DNA from: Clostridia bacterium
Lineage (GTDB): Bacteria; Bacillota; DSM-521; Neomoorellales; Neomoorellaceae
DNA length: 5,113 nucleotides
Reading direction: 5' to 3'
NCBI GenBank assembly: GCA_030445875.1
Contig: JASUSX010000155.1
Coordinates: 1 to 5,113 of the forward strand
The position numbers were made by a program, and so were the translations under genes. The number at the start of each line of letters is the position of its first letter. Position 1 is the first letter of the stretch. This document shows, piece by piece, positions 1 through 4,571 of the stretch. Under the pieces are notes generated by a model, which saw only the letters and a list, made by a program, of their open reading frames with translations, ran no database searches and was not told the origin of the DNA.

Positions 1-2
1 AC

Positions 3-185
3 GGCTTTATGGGCCAGGTGGAAGGGATTGTAAACAGGATGAAGGCCGAACTGGGGGGCCGGGCCGTAGTGGTCGCTACCGGCGGCCTGGCAGGTTTGAT
101 AGGCCCCGAGGTGGGCTGCATTGAACGGGTGGACCCCTTTTTAACCCTGGAGGGCCTGCGTATTGTCTATGAACGCAACAGTTAG
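3..185 (+). CDS. coaX: Type III pantothenate kinase, C-terminal 60 residues (partial)
   Basis: This is the 3' end of a gene whose start lies upstream of the window. CoaX phosphorylates pantothenate to 4'-phosphopantothenate, the first step of coenzyme A synthesis, in the cytoplasm. The visible 60 residues contain a [11 protein letters not shown] helix, the segment [12 protein letters not shown] (about residues 22-33 of the fragment), and the C-terminal block [17 protein letters not shown]. The TGGLA and DPFLTLEGL segments are recognisable signatures of the CoaX end of the ASKHA fold. The reading frame is open from base 3 and closes with TAG at 183-185. The next gene, dusB, starts inside this one, so the two are very likely co-transcribed and translationally coupled. 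Catalytic N-terminal motifs are outside the window and cannot be checked. Confidence 0.92.
   Translation, partial: GFMGQVEGIVNRMKAELGGRAVVVATGGLAGLIGPEVGCIERVDPFLTLEGLRIVYERNS
149..154 (+). promoter_or_regulatory. Ribosome binding site of dusB, inside coaX
   Basis: GGAGGG lies 8 nt before TTG at 163 and 14 nt before ATG at 169. The normal 5-9 nt spacing favours the TTG start over the ATG two codons later. The site lies within coaX coding sequence, which is usual for coupled genes. Confidence 0.6.
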
Positions 186-1149
186 GATCGGCCCGGTGGC
201 CCTGGCAGCCCCTTTAGTCACCGCGCCCATGGCCGGTTATAGCGACCGGGTCTTCCGCTGCCTGGCCCGCGAGGCGGGGGCCGCGCTGTGTTATACGGAG
301 ATGGTCAGCGCCCAGGGGCTTTGCTACCGCAACAAGGCCACCTGGGCGCTCCTGGATCTCATGGGCGAACCCTATCCGGTAGCCGTCCAGCTCTTTGGCC
401 GCGACCCAGAGGTGATGGCCCGGGCGACGGCCATAGCCGTCACGGCCGGGGCGGATATGGTGGACTTGAATATGGGCTGTCCAACGCCGAAGATAGTAAA
501 AAACGGCGAGGGGGCGGCCCTGATGCGTGACCTCCCCCTGGCGGCGGCCATTGTCGCCGCTATGGTGGAGGCCGCCGGCCCCGTGCCGGTAACGGTCAAG
601 ATGCGGAAGGGCTGGGATGAGGAGTCGGTTAATGTCGTCACGGCGGCGCAGGCGGTGGTAGAGGCCGGAGCGGCCGCGGTAGCTGTTCACGGCCGCACCC
701 GCAGCCAGTTTTACAGCGGCCAGGCCGACTGGGATGTCATCCGCCAGGTAAAGGAAGCCGTAGCGGTACCGGTCATTGGCAATGGCGACATCAGGACGTC
801 GGCAGACGCCATAACCGTGTTGCAACAGACAGGCTGCGATGCCGTCATGGTAGGCCGGGGTGCCATCGGCAATTTCTGGCTGTTAACGGCCATCCGGGCC
901 CGCCTGGAAGGCCGCCTGGAACCTCCCTCACCGGATATGGCTACCAGGGTGGCTATGGCTATCCGTCACCTGCAGATGCTAATCGACCTGAAGGGGGAAA
1001 AGACAGCGGTAAAAGAGATGCGTAAGCACCTGGCTTATTACTGTCGCGGTTTACCCGGCGCCGCCCGCCTGCGCCAGCATCTCTATACCCTCACCACAGC
1101 GACGGAGGTTATCGCCGTGCTGGCTGATTGGGCAGACCGCCCGCGCTGA
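163..1149 (+). CDS. dusB: tRNA-dihydrouridine synthase (DusB type)
   Basis: FMN-dependent enzyme that reduces specific uridines in the tRNA D-loop to dihydrouridine using NADPH; cytoplasmic. The protein is 328 residues, normal for the family. An N-terminal TIM barrel begins with [12 protein letters not shown] (residues 17-28). The catalytic cysteine is Cys106 in [21 protein letters not shown] and substrate positions follow: KMRKGWD (146-152), [11 protein letters not shown] (176-186), GNGDI (206-210) and GRGAIGNFW (231-239). The helical C-terminal tRNA-binding domain includes the typical [17 protein letters not shown] segment (284-300). Two starts are possible: TTG at 163, preferred for its spacing from GGAGGG, or ATG at 169. 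Either way it overlaps the coaX end by 17-23 nt. A terminator follows directly, so it closes the upstream operon. The family is clear; assignment to DusB rather than another Dus subfamily rests on length and the C-terminal motif. Confidence 0.95.
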   Translation: MSMNATVRIGPVALAAPLVTAPMAGYSDRVFRCLAREAGAALCYTEMVSAQGLCYRNKATWALLDLMGEPYPVAVQLFGRDPEVMARATAIAVTAGADMVDLNMGCPTPKIVKNGEGAALMRDLPLAAAIVAAMVEAAGPVPVTVKMRKGWDEESVNVVTAAQAVVEAGAAAVAVHGRTRSQFYSGQADWDVIRQVKEAVAVPVIGNGDIRTSADAITVLQQTGCDAVMVGRGAIGNFWLLTAIRARLEGRLEPPSPDMATRVAMAIRHLQMLIDLKGEKTAVKEMRKHLAYYCRGLPGAARLRQHLYTLTTATEVIAVLADWADRPR

Positions 1150-1153
1150 CCTG

Positions 1154-1191
1154 CACCGCCCCGGTACTACTTGCCAGGGCGGTGTTTTTTT
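1154..1191 (+). terminator. Intrinsic terminator after dusB
   Basis: A perfect 8-bp GC-rich stem, CACCGCCC (1154-1161) with GGGCGGTG (1177-1184), is followed directly by seven T residues (1185-1191). The stem can continue inward past one C/A mismatch with four more pairs (1163-1166 with 1172-1175, one of them G-U), leaving a 5-nt loop. It starts 5 nt after the dusB stop codon and should end the coaX-dusB transcript. Confidence 0.92.
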
Positions 1192-1199
1192 GCTATAAT
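1171..1199 (+). promoter_or_regulatory. Sigma-A-type promoter of the three-gene cassette, nested in the dusB terminator
   Basis: TTGCCA (1171-1176, five of six matches to the -35 consensus) and TATAAT (1194-1199, full match) are separated by 17 bp. A TG at 1191-1192 one base before the -10 box gives an extended -10 (TGC-TATAAT). The expected start of transcription is near 1205-1208. The -35 box falls in the loop and inner stem of the upstream terminator, and the spacer contains its 3' arm and T tract. No transcript data are available, so this is a sequence-only call. Confidence 0.8.
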
Positions 1200-1205
1200 C
1201 TACCT

Positions 1206-1225
1206 TGCACATTTTTGTGCACAAA
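1206..1225 (+). promoter_or_regulatory. Palindrome near the transcription start, possible operator or 5' hairpin
   Basis: TTTGTGCACAAA (1214-1225) is a perfect 12-bp palindrome about 10-20 bp downstream of the predicted transcription start. A further TGCAC (1206-1210) can pair with GTGCA (1217-1221), so the transcript could also begin with a small hairpin just before the Shine-Dalgarno site. The position suits a repressor site; autoregulation by the helix-turn-helix protein encoded next is an inference. Confidence 0.5.
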
Positions 1226-1229
1226 GGAG
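1223..1229 (+). promoter_or_regulatory. Ribosome binding site that fixes the GTG start of the HTH gene
   Basis: AAAGGAG lies 10 nt before GTG at 1240. It overlaps the right edge of the palindrome, so a protein or RNA structure there could also block translation. This site rules out the earlier in-frame TTG at 1171, which lies inside the terminator and upstream of the predicted transcript start. Confidence 0.75.
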
Positions 1230-1239
1230 CAAAATTTTT

Positions 1240-1785
1240 GTGGACCTGATCCGGATTGGCGACAAGCTAATTAGCCGGCGGAAAATTGATAAGGTCCTGG
1301 AACGCGTCTTTGCGTTACGCTCCCAGGGGTTTTCCCAGCAGGAAACGGCCCGGCAGGTGGGCGTGGACCGCTCCTTTATCTCCCGCCTGGAGACCCTGGG
1401 GGAAGTACGCCGCGGCCGGCGTATAGCCGTGGTGGGTTTCCCGGTGGCCAATAAAGGGGAACTGGAAAATATGCTGCGCCAGGAAGGCGTCGAGTTTATC
1501 TTGCTTTTATCTGACGCCGAGCGCTGGGACTTTGTGCGCCAGAAAAGCGGGCTGGAGTTGTTTAATCAATTAATGGAGATTGTCGCCCGGGTGCGGGACT
1601 ACGATGTGGTCATTATTATCGGTTCCGACTACCGCATCAAGATCAGCGAGGCCCTGCTGGGACGGGAGGTAATAGGAGTAGAGATTGGCCCTTCCCCCAT
1701 TCGTGGCGACAGGGTGGTAGATGGGGAAGAATTGCGCCTGCTGGTACGCAGGCTAGCGACAGATAAGGAGTATGAGCGTCTATGA
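1240..1785 (+). CDS. Helix-turn-helix protein with C-terminal alpha/beta domain, probable transcription regulator
   Basis: The 181-residue protein has an N-terminal DNA-binding helix-turn-helix at about residues 27-55: FSQQETARQVGVDRSFISRL has the Q-x-x-x-A and S-x-I-S-R-L pattern of XRE-like or resolvase-like HTHs. It is followed by a basic linker (RRGRR, 57-61). The remainder looks like a small Rossmann-like domain: strand RIAVVGFPVANKGELENML (61-79), strand EFILLLSDAER (85-95), strand DVVIIIGSDYRIKIS (122-136) and EVIGVEIGPSPIRGDRVVDG (143-162). I do not recognise a named ligand-binding family. The GTG start is chosen from AAAGGAG upstream. The stop overlaps the next gene's start (ATGA), indicating coupled translation. 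As first gene of the cassette, next to a palindrome at the promoter, it is a good candidate for local autoregulation, but this is inferred. No membrane segments or signal peptide are visible. Confidence 0.85.
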   Translation: MDLIRIGDKLISRRKIDKVLERVFALRSQGFSQQETARQVGVDRSFISRLETLGEVRRGRRIAVVGFPVANKGELENMLRQEGVEFILLLSDAERWDFVRQKSGLELFNQLMEIVARVRDYDVVIIIGSDYRIKISEALLGREVIGVEIGPSPIRGDRVVDGEELRLLVRRLATDKEYERL

Positions 1786-2684
1786 AACGTGTGGTCAGCA
1801 TCAGCCTGGGTTCCTCCAAACGGGATCACCAGGTGGAAGCAGAATTCCTGGGTGAGAAGTTTCGCATCGAGCGTATTGGTACTGATGGTGATATGGAGCG
1901 GATGATTGCCTTGATCCGGGAACTGGACGGCCAGGTGGATGCCTTCGGCCTGGGCGGCATGGACCTTTATATCCGGGTGGGCGCCAGGCGTTATTTACTG
2001 CGGGATGCAGCCAGGGTAGTGCGGGCGGCCCGGCAAACCCCCATGGTTGACGGGGGCGGCTTGAAGGATACCCTGGAGCGGCGCGTGATAGCCTACCTGG
2101 AGCGGGAAGGCATTCTGGATTTCCGGGGGAGGAAGGTGCTGGTGGTTAGTGCTGTTGATCGCTTCGGCATGGCTGAGGCCCTGGAAACCGCCGGGGCCGA
2201 CCTGGTTTGCGGCGACCTGATTTTTGGGCTGGGCCTCCCCCTGCCCATCAGATCCTTGCCCCGCTTCCAGCGGGTGGCCTACCTGGTAGCCCCCGTGGTA
2301 CGGCTGTTACCCTTTAAGCTCCTGTATCCTACAGGCAAAGAACAGGAGAAGGACGATAACCGTTACCAGCGTTATTATGAATGGGCGGAGATTATTGCCG
2401 GCGATTTTTTATTTATTCGCCGTCACCTGCCGCCTCAGTTACCAGGCCGGGTGATAATTACTAACACCGTCACCAGCGCCGATATTGAAGAACTGCGCCG
2501 GCGTGGTATTAAGACCCTGATTACAACGACGCCGGAGTTCAACGGCCGTTCCTTTGGCACCAACGTTATGGAGGGGGTCCTGCTGACCCTGAGCGGCAAA
2601 AAACCGGCAGAGGTTACGCCGGCGGATTACAACCGGTTGTTAGACCGGCTCGCTTTTAAGCCCCGCGTGGTGCGCTTGAATTAG
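1782..2684 (+). CDS. Conserved protein of unknown function, partner of the AAR-like reductase
   Basis: I do not recognise a firm function. The 300-residue soluble protein begins ISLGSSKRDHQVEAEFLGE (7-25) and has Gly-rich segments FGLGGMDLY (55-63) and PMVDGGGLKDTLERR (87-101). A strand-helix unit, RKVLVVSAVDRFGMAEAL (117-134), is followed by a glycine/proline-rich stretch GDLIFGLGLPLPIRSLPRF (144-162), and the conserved-looking C-terminal block TTTPEFNGRSFGTNVMEG (248-265). From memory, relatives in Clostridia are sometimes labelled quinate 5-dehydrogenase, but I see neither a GxGxxG dinucleotide motif nor the NVTxPxK signature of the shikimate/quinate dehydrogenase family. The apolar stretch VAYLVAPVVRLLPFKLLY (165-182) contains arginine and lysine and is more likely buried or peripheral than transmembrane. 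It overlaps the HTH gene by 4 bp (ATGA), with AAGGAG (1765-1770) 11 nt upstream, so it is translated with it. Coding status is secure, function is not. Confidence 0.85.
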   Translation: MKRVVSISLGSSKRDHQVEAEFLGEKFRIERIGTDGDMERMIALIRELDGQVDAFGLGGMDLYIRVGARRYLLRDAARVVRAARQTPMVDGGGLKDTLERRVIAYLEREGILDFRGRKVLVVSAVDRFGMAEALETAGADLVCGDLIFGLGLPLPIRSLPRFQRVAYLVAPVVRLLPFKLLYPTGKEQEKDDNRYQRYYEWAEIIAGDFLFIRRHLPPQLPGRVIITNTVTSADIEELRRRGIKTLITTTPEFNGRSFGTNVMEGVLLTLSGKKPAEVTPADYNRLLDRLAFKPRVVRLN

Positions 2685-2782
2685 ATCCAGGGCTGGCACC
2701 TGTTACCCCCCTTGTTACATCCTGAGGTTTCCTATTTCTCGTCTCCCACTTCCCAGGTCTCATTATCGGAGGAGGATATACT
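2685..2782 (+). other. 98-bp gap inside the cassette with a pyrimidine-rich tract
   Basis: No terminator and no convincing promoter are visible here, so the downstream reductase is probably co-transcribed. Positions 2728-2754 are almost all pyrimidine on the + strand (three purines in 27 bases). A similar tract, sharing GTCTCCC, recurs within the next gene at 2841-2865. The gap ends with the strong ribosome binding site of the next gene. Confidence 0.5.
2768..2775 (+). promoter_or_regulatory. Strong ribosome binding site that fixes the TTG start of the AAR-like gene
   Basis: GGAGGAGG lies 7 nt before TTG at 2783. The first ATG in this frame is codon 7, which lies inside the conserved N-terminal strand, so TTG is the well-supported start. 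Confidence 0.85.
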
Positions 2783-3862
2783 TTGCACAGGTTCGCCTTT
2801 ATGATCCATCCCCTGGGTACCAGCGATTTGACCCGGAAATTCCCTGTCTCCCGTTTTCTACCCCCGGGCCTTGTAGAGCGGGTCACGCGGTACTTACCTC
2901 CCCTCAAGGCTTCCCATATCACCGGCGTGCGTTCACCCCACGCTGCAACAGAGGGGTGGTTTGTGGCCTGCCCCCTGACAACGCGCCAGATGTTGAGTCT
3001 GCCGGAGGAATTTGTTATCAAGCGGATCATTCAAACCGGCCGCTTGGCGGAAAAGTTGGGGGCAGAGATCCTGGGCCTGGGAGCCATGACGTCTGTGGTC
3101 GGCGATGCCGGGATCACTGTCGCCCGCAACTTGAACATCGCGGTAACCACAGGGAACAGCTATACCGTGGCTACAGCCATCGAAGCCACGGAAAAAGCGG
3201 CGGCCATGATGGATATTGACCTCAAACGGGCCGAGGTAGCTATTGTCGGAGCTACGGGTTCCATTGGCGCTGTGTGCGCTAAGATCCTCGCCCGCCGCTG
3301 CCGGTACCTGACCCTTATTGCCCGTAATGAAACCAAACTCCAACGCCTGGCGGGGGAGATCAAGGACGCCACCGGATTGCAGGCCAGGATCACCAGCCAT
3401 TCCCGGGAAACCCTCCGCCGCGCCGATGTCATTGTTACCGTTACCTCGGCAGTGGATACGATTATTGAGCCTGAAGACCTGAAACCAGGTGCTGTAGTCT
3501 GCGATGTGGCCCGGCCGCGGGACGTCTCCCGGCGGGTAGCCGAGGTGCGGGATGATGTCCTGGTCATCGACGGCGGGGTGGTAGAGGTCCCTGGCGAGGC
3601 CAACTTTAACTTGAATTTTGGTTACCCGTCCGGGCTGGCCTATGCCTGCATGGCGGAAACCATGATCCTGGCCCTGGAGGGCAAAATCGAAAACTTCACC
3701 CTGGGGCGCGAGTTAACAGTGGAACAGATTGATACTATTAACCGGCTGGCAGCCAAACACGGTTTTCGGGTGGCCGGCTTCCGCAGTTTTGAGTTGCCCG
3801 TGCCCGAAGCCAGGGTGGCAGCCATCCGGGAGCAGGCTCGCTTAAGAGCGGCCCTGGGTTAA
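2783..3862 (+). CDS. Long-chain acyl-ACP reductase-like NAD(P)-dependent oxidoreductase (AAR/COG5322 type)
   Basis: The 359-residue protein resembles cyanobacterial acyl-ACP reductase (AAR, about 340 residues), which reduces acyl-ACP or acyl-CoA to fatty aldehyde through a cysteine thioester. Matches seen by eye, with the AAR sequence recalled from memory: N-terminal FAFMIHPLGTSD (4-15); LGLGAMTSVVGD (97-108), where AAR has LGGFTSIIF; VTTGNSYTVATAIEATEKAA (121-140), where AAR has FTTGNTHTAY; the Rossmann loop VAIVGATGSIGAVCAKIL (152-169); IARN (179-182), whose Arg181 suits NADPH; DGGVVE (263-268), where AAR has NGGVVE; and YACMAETMILALEGK (287-301), where AAR has FACFAEAMLLEFEG. Cys289 aligns with the acylated cysteine of AAR (Cys294 in Synechococcus elongatus). 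The C-terminal RLAAKHGFRVAGF also aligns. Automatic annotation may call it shikimate dehydrogenase, but the NVTxPxK catalytic motif is absent. It is the last cassette gene, and no terminator follows. The family call is fairly sure; substrate and physiological role are not. Confidence 0.82.
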   Translation: MHRFAFMIHPLGTSDLTRKFPVSRFLPPGLVERVTRYLPPLKASHITGVRSPHAATEGWFVACPLTTRQMLSLPEEFVIKRIIQTGRLAEKLGAEILGLGAMTSVVGDAGITVARNLNIAVTTGNSYTVATAIEATEKAAAMMDIDLKRAEVAIVGATGSIGAVCAKILARRCRYLTLIARNETKLQRLAGEIKDATGLQARITSHSRETLRRADVIVTVTSAVDTIIEPEDLKPGAVVCDVARPRDVSRRVAEVRDDVLVIDGGVVEVPGEANFNLNFGYPSGLAYACMAETMILALEGKIENFTLGRELTVEQIDTINRLAAKHGFRVAGFRSFELPVPEARVAAIREQARLRAALG

Positions 3863-3871
3863 GTGGAGGGA

Positions 3872-3887
3872 AAGTATTGACATACTT
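3872..3887 (+). promoter_or_regulatory. Palindrome overlapping the greA -35 box, possible operator
   Basis: AAGTAT (3872-3877) and ATACTT (3882-3887) form perfect 6-bp arms around a 4-bp centre. With one skipped base (3871), GGG (3868-3870) and CCC (3888-3890) extend it. It covers the whole -35 hexamer. There is no T tract after it, so it does not look like a terminator for the upstream gene. Confidence 0.5.
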
Positions 3888-3905
3888 CCCGGCCAGGCCT
3901 ATAAT
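3877..3905 (+). promoter_or_regulatory. Full-consensus sigma-A-type promoter of greA-lysS
   Basis: TTGACA (3877-3882) and TATAAT (3900-3905) both match the consensus at all six positions and are 17 bp apart. The expected transcription start is about 3911-3913, giving greA an untranslated leader of about 165 nt. A promoter this close to consensus should be strong unless repressed, which fits the palindrome over the -35 box. Confidence 0.88.
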
Positions 3906-3926
3906 ACCAGTAAATAAACCCGGAGT

Positions 3927-3974
3927 TTACCAGAACAAGCACTGGAGGTCAACCTACGGTGCTTGTTATGGTAG
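3927..3974 (+). other. Long stem-loop in the greA leader RNA
   Basis: AACAAGCAC (3934-3942) pairs perfectly with GTGCTTGTT (3959-3967). After one G/A mismatch the stem continues with 3927-3932 against 3969-3974 (last pair U-G), giving about 15 pairs. The 16-nt loop (3943-3958) exposes GGAGGT. No run of T follows, so it is not an intrinsic terminator. I could not match it to a riboswitch class or to a T-box. Confidence 0.6.
3944..3949 (+). promoter_or_regulatory. Shine-Dalgarno-like GGAGGT in the hairpin loop of the greA leader
   Basis: GGAGGT is a near-ideal match to the 16S rRNA 3' end. It lies 9 nt before GTG at 3959, but over 120 nt before the greA start, so it cannot serve greA. It could serve the short leader reading frame, or be a coincidence within the hairpin loop. 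Confidence 0.4.
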
Positions 3975-4024
3975 TTGGACCCGTGGGGAGGGCGCATAAA
4001 GGATCGCGAAAGCACATATATTGA
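3959..4024 (+). CDS. Possible 21-residue leader peptide upstream of greA
   Basis: A short frame, GTG at 3959 to TGA at 4022-4024, encodes 21 residues: an apolar start (MLVMVVGPVG) and a basic end (RAHKGSRKHIY). An alternative ATG in the same frame is at 3968. Support is the GGAGGT site 9 nt upstream of the GTG and its location in the transcribed leader. The start codon lies in the 3' arm of the leader hairpin and the stop codon lies within a second stem-loop, an arrangement that would let ribosome movement change the RNA fold ahead of greA. No repeated codon suggests which amino acid or drug would be sensed. A frame this short may occur by chance, so confidence is low. Confidence 0.3.
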   Translation: MLVMVVGPVGRAHKGSRKHIY

Positions 4025-4053
4025 GATAGCATCTATCCCGGCAAGAATGTGCT
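4011..4053 (+). other. Second stem-loop of the greA leader, just before its ribosome binding site
   Basis: AGCACAT (4011-4017) pairs with ATGTGCT (4047-4053), and within it GATAG (4025-4029) pairs with CTATC (4033-4037) around a 3-nt loop. The outer stem ends 3-4 nt before AAAGGGGAG (4057-4065), the likely greA ribosome binding site, so its folding could affect translation start. No T tract follows. Confidence 0.5.
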
Positions 4054-4076
4054 ATTAAAGGGGAGCGAAACAGAGG

Positions 4077-4556
4077 ATGGCAGAAAAAGAGACCCTGTTG
4101 ACTGTAAACGGTCTCAAAAAGCTGGAAGAAGAGCTGGAGTACCTGAAAACCGTCAAAAGGCGGGAAGTAGCCGAACGCTTAAAGCAAGCCATTGAGTTTG
4201 GCGATATCAGCGAGAACTCCGAGTATGAAGACGCCAAAAACGAGCAGGCCTTCGTTGAAGGTCGTATTCTTACCTTGGAAAAGAAGCTACGTAACGCCAG
4301 GGTGATTGATGCCAGTGAAGTGCCAGATGACGTTGTCTCCCTGGGCTCCAGGGTTACCCTGAAGGATATGGATGACGGGGAGGAACTGCAATACGAGATT
4401 GTGGGCTCTATGGAGGCTGACCCCGCGGATAACCGGATTTCCAACGAATCACCGGTGGGCAAGGCCATCATAGGCCATCGTATTGGGGAAATAATCAATA
4501 TTCAGGTCCCGGCTGGCACCCTGCACTTTCAGATCCTGGATATCACCAGAGGCTAA
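4077..4556 (+). CDS. greA: Transcription elongation factor GreA
   Basis: GreA enters the secondary channel of RNA polymerase and stimulates cleavage of the 3' end of RNA in backtracked complexes, rescuing stalled polymerase. The 159-residue length is typical. The N-terminal coiled-coil (about 1-75) has the charged pattern LKKLEEELEYLKTVKRREVAERLKQ split around the tip loop GDISENSEYEDAK (42-54), with the acidic pair Asp43 and Glu46 that coordinates the catalytic metal. The C-terminal FKBP-like domain carries NRISNESPVGKAIIGH (119-134) and ends QILDITRG. The ATG start matches the family N-terminus. The best ribosome binding site, AAAGGGGAG (4057-4065), is 11 nt upstream, slightly far; GAGG directly abuts the ATG. 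It has its own consensus promoter and a long structured leader, and is followed after 15 nt by lysS. Confidence 0.97.
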   Translation: MAEKETLLTVNGLKKLEEELEYLKTVKRREVAERLKQAIEFGDISENSEYEDAKNEQAFVEGRILTLEKKLRNARVIDASEVPDDVVSLGSRVTLKDMDDGEELQYEIVGSMEADPADNRISNESPVGKAIIGHRIGEIINIQVPAGTLHFQILDITRG

Positions 4557-4557
4557 C

Positions 4558-4563
4558 AGGGGG
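4558..4563 (+). promoter_or_regulatory. Ribosome binding site that supports the TTG start of lysS
   Basis: AGGGGG directly follows the greA stop codon and lies 8 nt before TTG at 4572. An in-frame ATG at 4593 has no comparable site at normal spacing. Confidence 0.7.
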
Positions 4564-4571
4564 ACAAACAA

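Noticed and set aside
214..825. Long open frame on the - strand opposite dusB
   Set aside because: It is the antisense of a well-supported gene, arises from GC-rich codon bias, has no ribosome binding site and shows no recognisable motif.
1171..1239. In-frame TTG at 1171 as the start of the HTH protein, adding 23 residues
   Set aside because: It lies inside the dusB terminator and upstream of the predicted transcript start, has no ribosome binding site, and the extra residues look unlike a protein N-terminus. GTG at 1240 has AAAGGAG at normal spacing.
2783..2789. TTGCACA at the AAR-like start matching a half-site of the palindrome near 1205-1225
   Set aside because: It coincides with the start codon and second codon, is not part of a palindrome, and a 7-base match is expected by chance at this scale.
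2656..3030. Open frame on the - strand across the gap before the AAR-like gene
   Set aside because: Its composition (rich in Arg, Gly, Lys from purine tracts) follows from the pyrimidine-rich + strand, and it overlaps the conserved start of the AAR-like protein.
2933..3400. Open frame on the - strand inside the AAR-like gene
   Set aside because: It is a shadow of a conserved coding region, without start signals of its own.
3868..3890. Inverted repeat after the AAR-like gene as a terminator
   Set aside because: No T tract follows and it overlaps the greA -35 box; an operator or incidental symmetry is more likely. Some read-through from the cassette into greA cannot be excluded.
3911..4076. 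T-box or known riboswitch controlling greA-lysS
   Set aside because: I looked for the T-box AGGGTGGNACCGCG element and for hallmark cores of lysine, SAM, c-di-GMP and other common riboswitches and saw none; there is also no terminator hairpin with a T tract.
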